This document shows positions 36,201 to 51,200 of a stretch of 64,000 nt of DNA, one piece after another. Source of the DNA: Montifringilla adamsi. Its lineage: Eukaryota > Chordata > Aves > Passeriformes > Passeridae. A program made the position numbers and the translations under genes. The notes beneath the pieces are model-generated. The model did not search any database. It was given only the letters and a program-made list of their open reading frames with translations, and was not told the DNA's origin. The stretch lies in contig JAGGNK010003335.1 in NCBI GenBank assembly GCA_017590115.1, positions 8,863,289-8,927,288 of the forward strand, given 5' to 3'. Position 1 is the stretch's first letter, and the number at the start of each line of letters is the position of its first letter.

Positions 36201-39200
36201 AGGAAATCACTCGTGGGAGAAAGCGATGCCAATATTTCCCTCAAACACCACTGGCGGAAGGCAAGAGGCTTCTAAGCCATGACTGGCCCCAGGAGGTGAA
36301 GCAGAAGGAGGTTAAGCCACAGAGTTACTGACGGGAGAAGGCTAGCAAAGAAGAAGTGGAGAGAGGTGCAGAAACAAAGCATGGCACAAACAGTATTTCC
36401 TGGCTGAGCCCAAGGGTTAGTGATAAAGAAGTTACTTAACAATGTAAAGTGAAATGCAGGATCAAGGGAAAATGTAATGAAAACTCTGTCCACCCCCAAG
36501 TCAGAAAGACGACTGCCAGGTTGGGTTAGGTTTGGTGAGATGCAGCTCTTTCATACAAGCACAGCCAAAGTAGTGTCACACTTCAACTGTGTCTTTGCCC
36601 CCTCCCTCCTGAATTTATGTTATAGTGTTATTTAAAACTCAACAAATATCAGGATCGATTGCTCAACAGTAAAACATAACTACAGTTTTCTACTTAATAG
36701 ACAGGTATACCCATGGAAAAATTATTTCAATACTAGTGTAGACACATAAACATATTAAACAAAAAGTAATATAAAGAAGTCTATTAAAGAATGTTCACTA
36801 TTCAAAATTCTCCCCAGGATCAACCTGGCATACAGTAACAGTTGAGAATACAAACACTGCTGTTGAACAGCTTTTGGTTGAACTCTCATGCATCAAGGAA
36901 TGCATGTGTCATCCATGAAATACAAACATTTCAAGAGCCCTTTCTAAAGCTTTACTTTATAAACATTGTCAGAATGAACTGTTGGTGGTTATTTCTTGTT
37001 TTACCCTGGCATCCCATCTGTGCACAAGCAGCACTACAGCTGGGAACAGACAGTAAAAAACACCTTCTGAACAGGCAATTAGTAAAAAGTGAAAACTACG
37101 TTTTTCCCACCCATGACAAGGAAGCAGCACAGCAACGGATCTATTCTTCTTCAACACAACTGAGTGCAATGTGAACCAGAGGCTGAACACTGGATGGCAA
37201 AGTGACTTGCTGGCTTTGTGGAGAATCCAGATTCTGTATGTGGATTTTCCCATCTCAGATCAGGACATTTCTAGATATGGACTACGTTTTTTATGATGTG
37301 AGGTTTTTTTTTTTTTTTTTTAATGAGACATTTACTTTGCTACAGCATCTAAAGAAACACTCTTATGAACTGCACTGGTTTCACTGCCTTGTATACATGT
37401 ATCAGTGGCAACCAGTGTCACTAAGTTCAAAATCTAGATCACAGATGCACATAAACAAAATACAAGCAGAAAATTAGACTATTGTACTGCATGGATTCTA
37501 TTTTTCAATTCAGCCAGAAAAACAACCATTCATGCATCAAGTTGAGACTGTACAGCATATGGAAAACTGATGCAATTCCACACAATCTGTGTGGAATTTA
37601 TTATAGTGCTATTGTATATTAAAAACCCTAGGTAAATTCCAGTAAGTGGAAATTTTCCATGCTACTCTTATGGTTAAGAGCTTTCAAGCAGTGCAGGAAC
37701 AGTTTTCTGATGTTATAAAACACTTGGACAATACTCAAATGTTGGCACATCAAATGCTTCTTTAAGTCACAAATTTTGTAAGAAAAAACACCTGCTAAGC
37801 AACGTCAGAATTCCAGTAGCGATGTTCTCAGGAGAAAAAATGTCTGCAGAAATAGCTATCAGCTATAATATTTATATTTGTATAAATGATTGCATGTAAA
37901 GTATTCTGAAGAGATAAATAACAGTTTTGGCAATCCAGCTTCTTGGGCTGGTCACTGAATTCAGGAAGGTTATTTTGGTGCCATTTCAGTTCATCCAGGG
38001 TTCTCTGTATGCGGATCTAAATGGATATACCATTAATAATGGAAGTGTTGGCACTGTCATCCCTAGTGCTATTGGTTCCAATAAGGAGCATATGCCTCTT
38101 GCAGAGACACTGAGGTCACCTTTGTCCCTGCAGGGACATCCATCACCAGGGCCCTGCAGCACAGAGGGACACACACACACACACACCCCCTCCACGGAAG
38201 CCGTAGACGGTACCGGGAGCCGAAGGACACTTACTTGTCACTGCGATGTTGATCTCTCCTGACCTTGGTGTCAGCTCCCCGTCCTGTGGCAGCTGTGACA
38301 TGCCCGAGGTGCGCAGGGGCTCCAGGCTGAGGGAGCTGTCGGTGCCGAAGTCGCCGAGCGCCGAGCGCCTGCTCGCCGGCTGCCCCCGCGTCAGCCTCTC
38401 CATGTCAAAGGCGACGTTATCCGTGCACGGCACGTTGGGCTGTGAAAAACACAGCTCCACGTTACCGTGGGGAATGTTCTGCATGCAGCACTCCCACACA
38501 TTGAATGGAACCATACACACACACTTTGTTCAGCTGCTGCGGCTGTCCCGAGGTCACACAGGTGAGAAACACATGAATGAACCTCCTCTGCCTCTTGAAG
38601 AGGAGAAGGAAGAAGCAGAAAAAAGGATTGAGATACAAGGAAGGGACTCAAATACACCTGTATCATAGCCTATGCCTGGATGGTTTACCACAATCATGAT
38701 AATCTCTGAATTCTGTATCCTCTTCTAAAAACCCAGGGATGTTATTAACTGCAAAAACAGGTCATCCACAAAATATCTGCTACTATTCCTTAGGAAATGT
38801 GCAAATTTGCGACTGACACGGCTAAAAATGGAGGCCTAATTATTCTTACTGTCTTGAATCAAAAGCCACTTTAGACAGTCTCTCCATATGTTCTTCTCTT
38901 ACTTTGAAAAGAGCATCACTCCCACTTTGTAATTTTTTCCTCATACAAGAAAGATTAAAAAATCTGCTTTGAGGTTTCACTGCTATCCCTTTGTGAACTG
39001 GTCAATGAAAGCAGTCCTTGGGGATCCCATAAGACATGAGCTGCTTGAGGAAAACTCAGTGGCCTTGGCTAGAGCAGGGCTTTTAATGTGCAAATTTAAG
39101 ACTGCCTACAGGAAACCAAAAGAACAAGAGATTCAGAGAGTAAATTTAACAAGAAGAATTGAAAGGACTTGAGAAAAAGGAAGATTACAGAAAATCTAAC

Positions 39201-42200
39201 ATACTTCCAGTAGCTACTTGCCAAAAATGCAAATAAAACAATATATTCTCAACTACCAACCATGGAAAGAAGGAAAACCAACAAATCAGCACCAAAGAAA
39301 TTTGTAAAAACCCCCTAATATTTTCTGAGTAAGGGTACTGGAACACTCCTCCCCTCTCTCCCCTACAATTCTTCTTTCTATTTTGGGTCTCAGACATGGG
39401 AGGAAGAGGAAGAGGAAGAGTTCACAACCAAGCAACTTACCACAATTCCCAGTGCCTTCAGAATGTTCAGTTTACACATTGGACATGTACAGTGCTCACT
39501 GAGCCATGGATCCACACAGACTTTGTGGAACACATGCCTAGAAGAACAGAGAAAGGACATACATAATTTGCAAACAATTCTATTTAACACAATGAAAACT
39601 ACTCAAACTTTTGGATAGTTGCCTTTTTTTTTTTCTTATTTTAATTCTTAGAATTGCCAGTATTCTGTGCTAATTGCAGTAATTAAAAAAATAAATTAAA
39701 AATATTGCTTGTTGTTGTCTCTCTTTACTAATAGTTCAGTTAGGAGGAAACACTTAATTTTCGTTCCCCCTTCACCCCTCTCCCCCTTTTATTGTGGATA
39801 TGAGTAGTGGATGTAAGGTAGAAGAACCAAGGTAATGCCACTTCCACCATAACCTTGTCTACAGTCCTGTCTCAGTTTTCATGCAGAATCTTGAGCATAA
39901 ACTTGGTAGGAAGAGCACAGACCCATCAGCTGTCAATTTTGTTCACAAGTCAGTGGAACCAACCCAAACACACTCCTGTTTGACTTTGAAAAGGCTTTTA
40001 TAATTATCACATTGAAACAGAAAGAAGGTTTTCCCTGCCATCCGTATTTCTTGGTATCGAGAAGGAAAACATGTCCATCATCACACAGTTGTCATAAAAG
40101 GAAAGGCAAACTGGGCTTTCAGAGATGGAAAGGCAAATTGGCTCCTACTTGCAAAGCAGGGAACTCTGCAATAGGCAACAGTCTGAATTGCCTCCTACAT
40201 TGCATTCAAAATCTTTCAAAATTCAAAAGTCACATACATGGATATAAATGTAAATGCTGGGATTGATATAAACCAGTATAACAAGGAAGGACTATGCAGA
40301 GAGCAAAACAAGGTGTATAAATTAAAGGAAGTAAAGGAAATGCCCTCTTAGCTTTTCAAAAGGCAAAGAACTTTTCAGAGCATATTCATGGTAGGAATGG
40401 GTATCACAGGACTGTCTATCCAACATAGCTTTAGCAAATGCTCATAATAACCCAGTCTGAATAACTCCTATGTTAATTCCTGTGATAAGAGCCTTGATCC
40501 TTCATTTCCAGTGGTGCTGCCTGCAGAGCAAGAAGCCAGTAAGAGCAGGCACACCCAAACACGACAGACCGGTGATCATGACAATGATCAGCAATTACAA
40601 GGGCTGCTTAGTCAGCGAAGAGCTGTGCTCTGGAGCCAGCAGGGAAAGGGGCAGGGGCAGAACTAGCAGGTCTTGGCATCTATTTGACGCATCAGCAGGG
40701 TCTGGAAGAGGTGGCCATGCGTGCCGCAAGGCAGCACAAAGCTGAGATACTCTCTCTGTCCCCTCCTTGCTCGGGTTACACTTGTGCTCTGTGCCTGAGA
40801 AAGCTCATCATGGAATCTGGGAGTTCTTTGCTCCCTATCCCTTGGGATTTTAAAACCAGAGACCAAATAACGCATGTTACCAGACAATTCTCTCTTAAAT
40901 CTCTGGAAAGCAACCTGAAAGGCCTTCTGAAACTGTTAAACATGGCAAAAGACAGTATATATTTATATAACAGTCTATGTCTACTCAGGCTGATGGAGGG
41001 ACTAAAGAATGTCAACATAATGAAGTTCTAAGCAGCTACAGCTGTATGTCCTACCTGTACTAACTAAAGATGCAGAATTAGGGTGTAAAATAGTTAACAG
41101 AAGATGGACAGGCAGCAAAATAATTTTGCTTATCTCTATCCCAGATAATGCAGGAATAGAAACTTAAAGGACCTCAGTTAGCCACTTTGCTGGCCTGTGT
41201 CCTCTAGCAAGCTGGCAATCACAAAAAACAGGGTATGTACAGGGCCTTCTATTTAAATCATCACCCAAAATAGACTCACTTCTATTATTATTAAGTCTTG
41301 ATGCATTCCCTTTATTACTCACAAAACTACAGGAAACAATGTTTAGAAACTCTGGGTGATACATAATGGTTTGAAATACTCTGAAACATACAGAAATACT
41401 ATTTTTCTAATTAGGTAAGTTATTACTTTTATTTGCTTAGGTTTGAAGTCACTGGAGTCTGTTTTTTAAAGTAGAACAAACCTGAAAATCTAGTATTTTG
41501 GGCAAGAGCAGACATCAAGACTCCACAGAAGTATGAAAACAGCTTTATTACATCATTATTGGCTAATCAGTGCTGTAGAAGCACTCAGATCAAGTGAAGC
41601 AGGCGACTGATATAGATGCCAACATGTATCCGCTAAATATTATGAGTTATTTTAAAAAGTCATTAGCACTTTGATATATTTATATACACAGCACAATTGT
41701 TTTTATGACCTCCTAATTCTTTGCTTTTAGTTCCTAAATCTTCAAGGACGTTTATTAATGTGTTTCAAAGAAGTGCAGTTCTCCAAAGGTTATTGATTTA
41801 GAAAGCATGGCTCTGCCTACTACTTACACAGTTTCTCTACCTCTTAAAAAGTTTGCTGATAGCATCATTGTGGCTCAGCCTCTGTCTGGATTTCTCTGTT
41901 TCCAAGAGGTAAAAAGCAGTAATACAGCAATGATGACAGCAAACAAGAATTATTTCAAAACCTCACCCTGACAAAGTAAGCCCTTGCAATTTCTGCTCTC
42001 ATAAACCTCCTCCATCTTCCCACTTCTGTAATTGGTATTCCAAGACCATAAACGTGACGAGTTCCCAGCGAGCTGCTCTTGGTCACGACAGCTGCTGACG
42101 TTGCCCAGGAGCACAGGCGGGAGTCAGGTGTGACACAGCCTCGGGCTGGGGAAGCAGGGCTGGCAGCACTGAGGAGTCTCCCATGCGGGCACAGCTCCAG

Positions 42201-45200
42201 GCAGGTGACCTGCAGGTATTTTTCCACTCCGTCAGCACACCCAATCCAGTTGCCCTCCAGCTGGTGATAAACACCATAACACTGACTCTTGTACAACACG
42301 GCTTCTTTGCAGCATTTCACAGAGGAGACAGTGACTTAGGAATCTCTTTTGGTGGTGTAAGACCTCCAAATCCACACATCACAAAAGAAGAAGGGTTGAA
42401 TGATTTACGAGTGCTGTTTCCCTAGAGCTCACTACCCTTCCCTGCTCTCAGTTCAGCATCCCACAAAGGGACCTTTGCTGCTGCAAAGCAGCTTCTCTGG
42501 CTACTGCTCTTCTGGCCCTCGGGTCTAAGGACTGCAGAAAGCAGAAAGGATGCCATCAAGACTCTAGGTTAATTTGGTTTTAAAAAGGCAGCTATTTGCA
42601 GCAGCACATAATCAAACATGAAAATCTGAAAAGCCAGTTTAGTCACTTTTGTCACTTTCTTCCTTGACCAGGACAGGAATTAAAACTTTGGCTCAAAAGC
42701 TATTTATTTTATAGCATAGTACAGTATAGTATAGTATAGTATTTGCTACTCTTTTAATTATTTTCCTACCTTCTTAATTAATTCCTTCCTTTGCCATCTT
42801 TCTGCCCTTTCCAATGTCAACTTGTGTTCTTCTCTAACCTGTCACTTTGCTCTCCTCTTCCCTTATCTCTCACTAATCCTTCACACTACCCACTCTGATC
42901 ACTTTTCACCTAGTGCCTGCTCAGCCCCTAGATGTAACAGTGATGGTAGAATAAAGTTATCTGAATGAGGTTTGTCTTTTGCTAGGATCCCTCTGACATT
43001 TGCTTCCTATACTCACTTTTCACTTACATAATGACATTCACAAAAGACACATTCCTCAAGCTTGGAAGCCTAAAACAGATGGCTGCTTGTCCCTCTGTGC
43101 ACTAAAGCTATAGGTATGTCTCTAGGCTGCTGGTACTGAACACCTCTCTCTGAAGCACAAAATGAACTACTGCAAACAATGCAGTTGAATTTCTACCATT
43201 TCATTTTAGTTTATTTTTAAATTTGCCACAATTTCCTGCATGCCAATGACTACAGAATTTTAGGTGCAACTTGCTCAGCAGCTGGTAGATTTTGCCTGCT
43301 GTGCATCTGCCCAGACAAGATTCCTCTGCTGAAGCACAGTGTGACAGACTATACTTAACTGCAGAGAACAACTGTTCTACTAAAGGGAAAGGCTACTTTT
43401 AAATTGATGAAAGCAGCAAAGATGTCACATGTCAGTGATTCCTACTGTCTAATGATTACAACAGGCACAGTGAGAACTTCTAGTGTTTTATTTGCTTCCT
43501 CTCGGTCAAGTAATTTTCTCCATGGTTTCCTTGCAATTTATTTTCTCATCTGGCTTAGAAAGTCTCTTGTAGGCTTTGTTTTATTGTCTGTGTGCTGTTT
43601 TCTTCTTCTTTTTTTTTTTTTTTTTTTTAACTAACACTGCATGCTGCACTAAAATGGAAGGTTGAAATATGAGGAAGCAGAAAGGACTTAAACTTCCATA
43701 AAACAAAATTTGGGGAGAAGCATCTCAGGTACTGAAGACTGAAAAATCTCACATGGAATCTGAAATTTGTTGGGCCCATCTTTGAAGGTACTAGTTGGCT
43801 TTTCATCTACAAATATAAAAATGTCTTGTGGAAAGCATCCATCTCACTGTGTCTAGCCTAGATGGTTTTGCACTTAACTTAAAAGCTGGGCTGCAGCAAA
43901 TGAAAAGTGAGATGTAAAAAAGAAGTAGAAAGCGAACATAAAAGTCGTCATACAGCCTTTGGCAGCAATGTAATCTGAGCCTTTGCTGACCTTACATTCT
44001 TGTGAAAAACAGAACAGAAAATGATCTACACAAGAGCCTTGATCTCTCCTTTACATGAGAAACTGCACTGGGGCCGGTTGTGCTGAGGTGGCAGCCAGGT
44101 GCACCTGCATGCAGCTCCCTGAACAGCTCTAAGTACCCCTGAGAGCCCAGAGCCTCCTGTCTGCAGGACTGCAGCTCAACAAAGTGTCTGAAGAAAAAGG
44201 ACTTTTGATTAAAAAAAAAAAAAAAAAAGAAAATAAAAGAAAAAAAAAAAATCAATGATCACCTTGTTCAAATGGTCTGTATTGTATCTGTGGGTATCAG
44301 CAACATGTCCACTGCTTGCCAAGGGGCAGCTGTTTAACTAAGGAAGTTGGCTTTTAATCCCAACTCTGCCTTGTGCTCATTGGAACAGCTGGTTTCCTAT
44401 CAGGGAAGAGTCATTCTCTCTTCACTGGCAAGGACCTCCTCCTGCCTTTTGTTCAGTACCAAGAGAAAGGCACAGAAGAGTGGGACTTGTGACCTTTCAT
44501 TCCATGTCCTTGAGCCTCACAGTAGAACTACACAAGAGAAGCTTTCTTAAGAGGCAGTTTACAAAACAACCATCTCAGAAACTAGCGGGCAGTTTCCAGA
44601 AGTTCCTCCTCTAATTTCTGAATAACCTTCTGCATGACATATCAAAATAATAGGGCTTAATTCACTTATACAAGCTTCACTTGAGATTGCAATAAATGAT
44701 ATAACTCTGAAATATTTACTTTACACTTGGGAGTACATTTTTCAGGGCAAGTGGACATCAACTTGGAGTAAAAATGACTGAATTGTAAAAAAGAAATGCA
44801 CATACATCCACATGACAAAAGGCTCCCATATCTTTCCAATCTAAGCTCTTCCATTCCTAAATATTTTAATTAGAGTTTCTAAATAAACAGTTATAGGGCA
44901 TTTTAGCTAAACAACACTGAGAATCTAAAACAGGTCATTGTTTCCTGCTGTCCAAGAGGTAAGGAACACAGAGAACAGTAAACTGAATTAGATTTTTGGC
45001 TACAGAAGTATAATGCACACATATTTTGATCAGCAAGATAGGAAATAATACTGTTTTCCTTTTATGATTATGGAAATACCCTGCACATTAGAAGATATTC
45101 AAGCTATTCAGAACAGCCTGCAGGAGGATTTAGAAGACAAATAATGAGCTCTTATGTGCTGCTGCTGCCTGACTGGAGACTGATTCCAACACATGACTTT

Positions 45201-48200
45201 GCTGCTTCTAGAGTATCATGCAGAACCATTTATGTACCAAGCACAAGCCAAGTTACTGGATCTTGCTGCATATATACAACCTAATTTATATGTGGGTTTT
45301 GTGCCTGAAGATGAGGAGAATGCTTTGCATTTCAGAACACAAGGGAAAGATGTCCTTGGTAATGCTTAATGCTACCAGAATGTACGATTCATCAAAATCA
45401 ACCACCAGGTGGAAAAGTATTTAAAAGCATCTCTCAAAGAGAAAATGTCCCAAAACAACTCAAGAATGGAATTGGAATGGAAGCAAACTAAAAACCTGTA
45501 AATGTCAACACAATGCTATAAAAGGGGAGGAAGCTGTTACATTTTAAGCAGTAATGCAGAATCACCAGCAAGTACAAATCTTCAGACACAAGCCAAGATC
45601 ACACTGCATTAAAAGGACCAAAGACAGATGACAGCACAGTGGCTGACTAATGTCAGGAGGTATGAAGGTTGCAAAGACTGCATTTCCACTCCCTACAGTT
45701 TCAAAAACCAGCAGCCAGTTATTGCACATCTACAGTGCAGAATGCTGCAGCTGTACCTAGCTCATTATACTGAAGTTTTTTGAGTCTGCCCATCACTTGG
45801 TTCTTAAACCTGCACCCCTCCACCTCACTGCAATCTCAATAGCTCCATTGCCAATACCTTTAATATAATTCTGTTTAATCTCCATTGTCCTAAGTGCCAG
45901 CACCCACCTTCACACCTTCTGGCACCACAGTCTAAAATAAAGTGTCTGTAATTAGGACTGGAAACATCCAACAAACCCATTTGTGAATTACAATGCACCT
46001 ATTACATGAAATGAAGCAAAAGAGAACAGTTTCCAAACAAAGCAACTTTATTATCTTACTTGCATGGCAAAATGCGAACAACATCATTCTGCTTGTAACT
46101 CTCAATGCAGACAGCACAATGATCAAAGTCTGGGTCTGTTTCCTAAAATGAACAGAATGAGAATTCAAGTCAAGAGTTGAGGCTATGACAAATGTCAAAG
46201 TAGTTGTGACTAGTACATGAACCGCACTGTGCCAAGTGGCTGTTACCAAACCACAAACCCAATGACTGGATTATTATATTCCAACATGACTTAAGCAAGA
46301 AAAGCATCTCATACATGCAAAACTGCCCTTTCTTGGAGCTGGTAAATCATCATTTGATACATAAGCTAAGGCCTAAGATGATTCTAATGTTCAGTGGAAT
46401 CATTATAAAATATAGTGGAGACTTTCCTAGATTTCCTTTTTTTCCATCCAATTTAGAACTAACATTTCTATTTTATCCAGGGTTTTTTTGTTTGTTTTGG
46501 CAGAATAAAAATTCTGGGGCTCATTTTTACAGTCAGAATGAGCACATTTTACTTAGTGCAGACTACTCCCATATTTATGTCTGCTGCTTACTTGCAGAAT
46601 TATCATCATTCCTATGAAGACATGAATATCACTGATTGACCACCTCCTCTCTTTTCTATTTTCCAGAAGTTATGATTTTTTAAAATTATATTTTAAAATC
46701 TCAAATGAAAGAGGGGGGACTTCCTTTGTATATAGATATGGCATCAACAATACATATTTAAAATGTTTGGGCCTGTGACACATACAGGCTGTGCCTTCTC
46801 TTAGTTCAACTTCATTATTCTTTTTGAAGCCAACCAGCTACAAGTCAGACACCAAGACAGGGAGCAGAGCAAGGCCACAGCCACTCCTGGTCAGCACCAG
46901 CCAGGGCTGCACACAGAGAATCCTGATGGCTCCTCTGAGGAAGAAAAGGTTTTTCCCACTCTGTTCACCTGCATGTGCACCTCATGCTGTCTGTACTGCA
47001 ACCTGCACAGCACTTGCCACTTCTGAATTTATGCTGTCAAGACAACAGCATTGTTTTACATGGAAAAGTTCCTCTAATTTGTATGTTCTCCCATTACAGA
47101 AAAGATTTAGTGCAGTGGGCTGTTTTGAAATAGAACTACTAGGGAGGGAGGAAGAACAGAAAGACATTTGCTCTGCCTTCTCTCTGGAAGCAATTTTTCC
47201 TATCACTTCCTAGTCTCCCACTGCTGATAGTGTTGAAAAGAAAGAAAAAAGGAATCACAATAAAAAGGCCCTAGGAAACAATATTTTAAAAATCAAATCA
47301 CAGCCAGAATTCCCCCGCCTTTTGAAAATTAAAGCTAAAAATTGAGCAAGATTAAATGACTATTTTTTCCTTTCAGAATCAAAAATAAAGTAATACTGCT
47401 CTTTGGAGCAGTGGAAAAAGGACATAACACACCATATATTTCAGCTTTTATACTAGCAAGAAATATTCTTGGAGTAACTTTCACTGAAATACCTCTTCAT
47501 GTTTCCCCTTAATTTACTTAATAGCTGTATTTTACTTAAGAGATTATCTTCAATTACCTGTCTTTTAAATTCATTTTTCCTTTACAGAACTTACATATGA
47601 TAAAGTTCTAAGCTTTAGAGTTCCACATAAACAATGCCAGTCCCATCTACTCATGCCAGGACACCCTCCCAGTCAGCCAGCACACAAAACCACCCTCAGT
47701 CACAGCTGCCAGATGGAGTGCAAATAGTATTTAAGCAGGAAAACCTTCTTTGAAATACACAGCACACATCAATACCAACAGTTACACAAAATATTGTGCC
47801 ACAGGACAAAGTAAGCCTCCAACAAGGAAGGCAAAGTCATAAATCAGAAACACAAACAAAAAAATTGAGATTGTTTCCACAGACAAAAAATTAAACATGA
47901 TACCCAAGTTTATCATGTTGAAATCTTATTATTATACCTTATCGCCCTTCTTTACTGTCCTGGTTGTCAATTTACCAATGGCTTTCTTGGCAGCATCTCC
48001 AAGACGACGCTAATAAAGTGACAAAGAAGAGAACACAAATTAACCCTGATAAACAAGCTTCATTAGTGTCCTTTACAATGACTTATTTGGACTCAATAAT
48101 ACCACTGCAATACACACTATGGCAGCAGGCCAACACATAAGACAAAATGCAAACACAGCAAAGCACAGAGATATGTTGAGAAGGAAAAACAGCCAACAGT

Positions 48201-51200
48201 TGAATCCTCAAATGCTCTCCACAAGCATGGGCATAAAACTCACGGACTGTACAGAAGTCCACAGAAGTGAATCAACATTGATGTGCAAACCTAATCAAAC
48301 CCAGGTTGCAGGACAAAAGCTGAAGCAATGTTCCCTCCCAATGATTTCCATTATATTCTGTTCATACTGGTTTTTATTCAGTGTGCTGTAATATGCTGCA
48401 TGTTCTCTTAAGCTTGGATTATTTTTATATTTCCACTCTGAGCAGGCTGATCTTACTCTGAGATGCAAATGATCCTCCCAGTGTAACCTAGTTTCTCTCT
48501 TGCTATTACCCAAAACCACCAGGATCTCAGAAGAAAATGATGGGTCACAAAATCTAAATAAGCCAATACAGACTTAAATAAAGCTGAAATTAATATTGGT
48601 TTGAAGATAATCTCAATGTTAATGCAGAGGCCAAATTATTTTTTTGCTGTTTATGCTGCTTTATGACCACCACAGCCGGATGGAAGGAGCCTTTTCTGTC
48701 ATCCAAGTGTTGATTCCTATTGAAATGCCCAGCTCCCAGCTAATAAAAAACAGCTGTTTGTCACTGTTTTCCCACTGGGGTCCCAGAGGTGGGCACTGAA
48801 TGAAACAAAGATCCCATCATCTTCCTTCAGGGACATGCGACATCAGACTTGGTTTACAACTGACCTAAAACCAGAAATGATGTATTTTCTCTTTCCCCTC
48901 CTAGCTGTACTAAGTAGTCTTCCCTTGAAAGAGATAGGCTGCTTCTCAGAATGCAGCTCTCAAAACCTCTCCTGCAGCCTGCAATGAATGTGTGGAGGTT
49001 TGTGCCCACCTTCTATAAAAAACTGAAACCTAAATTCTTCATAAGGTGTACTCCCTGTATCACACATTTCCCCACATGCAAACTGCAGTGAAAGTTGCTT
49101 TTATTTGAGAAACACAACGACCTCAGAAGTTTGTATCACAACTGACTGTATCACTTATTCTAGAATTATGTAAGCACTTTTCTTCCTTGTGATTTTCACA
49201 GAACAGCAACTCTTATTTTATATTTTTTAGAACAAGAATTGGAAAAAAATCAGATACACAGTCCCAGTTACTGAAATACGTCCATGTAGGAAGCACAGCA
49301 CTAGAAGCAGAGCTGGGATGGGAAATTATATGCTTGCTAAAGTCAGAAATCTCACCCTAACTTCAATATACAAGAATTTGGTCAATTTAAGCCGATCTAA
49401 ATTACATGCCCCAGAACAAGCACATTGGCCTGAGTACTTAATGACACAGAACGCACTGGGCACACTGCTGGAGTAGATAACCATTGCATAACCAAAAGCA
49501 TGATTACTAAGAGAGGAACGAGGTTGAAATGGCATTTAACTTAAATGCTCAACTCCAACAGCTAAGTAAATGTGGGTAGTATCTGTATTTCGTTCTACTG
49601 CATGTGACTGTATATGCACTACAAGAAATTTTAAAGATTATTTTCCCATTGAAAGCGTAATATTTCAGCAGAACTCTTCCAGCATATTGAAGTTCTTTTA
49701 CGTAAATAGATTTGCTAAATAATAACTTCCATCTCCTCCGTTTAAGAGGTCAAGCTCTTCCATTTTCTAATTTTAACAAATACTCTTTCATGTTAACACT
49801 GGAAATGCTCAGGATTTGCTGTTTTGCTAAGTTAGGGCACAGGTACACAGCATATGCTTGCTTTTAAAACCCACAACTGTCTGGATGGAAAAGGTCACTT
49901 CCACGTGCAAAAGAGTTTCACACCTCTGGTGGAAGCGCGCAAGAATAACGATGTGAAATACCAATATCTACTTGTGTCATCTACAAAACACAGCAAGTTT
50001 TTGATGGATTTGATTTAAAAAACAGAAAAACTTGTGCCTTGACATAACTTAAAAATAAGATCATAGCCTAAACCAAGTTATTTCATCACTAACAGTACAG
50101 TCTTTGTGAAAGCTCTCAAAGCTCTTTAAAAATAAGCTGCAGCTGTCGCCACCTTCTTATTAAAGTTTAATAAGCTCAGCTTTTTAAACCACATAAAATT
50201 TTCATCAAGTTTCTCCTGACCTCTGTAAAAATCTAAAGAAAGAAAAAGAGGTCATAAGAGCCCTTTCCCAATGGAGCAACTGTTTTGAAACGTGGACATT
50301 TGGAAGGAGCCTAAAGCCATGTAGGGGATAGAGAAGGCACAATTTAGTATTCCACAGACATTCATTAAATTACAGTTATATTTAAACTTTCACCATCCCA
50401 AGGGACCACACTAAGTACCAGCTACAGTGTGGTCATTTAAGAATGACATCCTTAAGAAAATCTACCGGATGCCCATGGGACCTGCAGCATCAGACACTAT
50501 TTATAGTAACTGAAAAGGAAATCCTGTGCCACAGCTGAGGTTTTGTAAGTTTGGATTTATTTTAGGTCTGATAGAACACCAAAAAACTGGCCCGCAGTCA
50601 GCTGCTGTGTATCAGCTGTAATTTGGGGGAAAGGGATGACAGCGACTAGAGGTCAGGAGGTTTCTAAGTTAGCCTTGACAGAAAGGCAGGGCAAAGAGGG
50701 CACTGTGGATTTCCTGAGGTTTACTGACCCTTCTCAATAAAAGCCAAGGCACACTATGGAGGGTCATTAAGTCCACACTAGTAAAACATTTACTTCTAAA
50801 GTTTATCTGTGTTTGAGTTGACAACTTGATTTAGTCTAGATCTCTGAGTATGGTCACATGTAACTCAGTGCTCAAACAAATTAAGAATTGAAAAAGAATG
50901 GAAGAAAGGCATATTGGACAAAATTTTGGTTAAAATATATGACCAGGAGAATTAGGCACTCCTTACCAAGGGTGATCTTAAATAAAATTGAAAGTTAACA
51001 CAGACCACTAAGCAGCTCTACACGTTAGTTTTCTTACCCTAACATTCATAACAGATTATGGTTTGGGAATACTTTTGTACAATTTCTGAACTACCTTAAC
51101 TATTACAGAACATATCCTTAAGAGCATGGATAGAATTTGCAATATTTGCTCAGTGTTTCCCTACACTACACAAGTTGATTCACAACTTAACTTTCCTCCT

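Larger units (their letters stand above)
36182..38234 (-). other. RNF130 intron
   Basis: 2.05 kb, phase 1. Contains T18 at 37304-37321 and (AC)9 at 38169-38186. No exon or transposon recognised. Confidence 0.65.
39538..46059 (-). other. RNF130 intron splitting the RING domain
   Basis: 6.5 kb, phase 2. It contains a locally GC-rich patch (about 42055-42250), an (AGTAT)n array at 42711-42742, T20 at 43609-43628 and A18 at 44211-44228. No coding exon with homology was recognised; short frames lack support. Confidence 0.6.

Noticed and set aside
43992..44255. Minus frame beginning with a Phe-rich hydrophobic stretch
   Set aside because: The hydrophobic run is the translation of an A-rich tract; not a membrane protein.
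46791..47213. 140-codon plus frame inside an RNF130 intron
   Set aside because: No recognised domain, no splice or promoter support, low-complexity composition.
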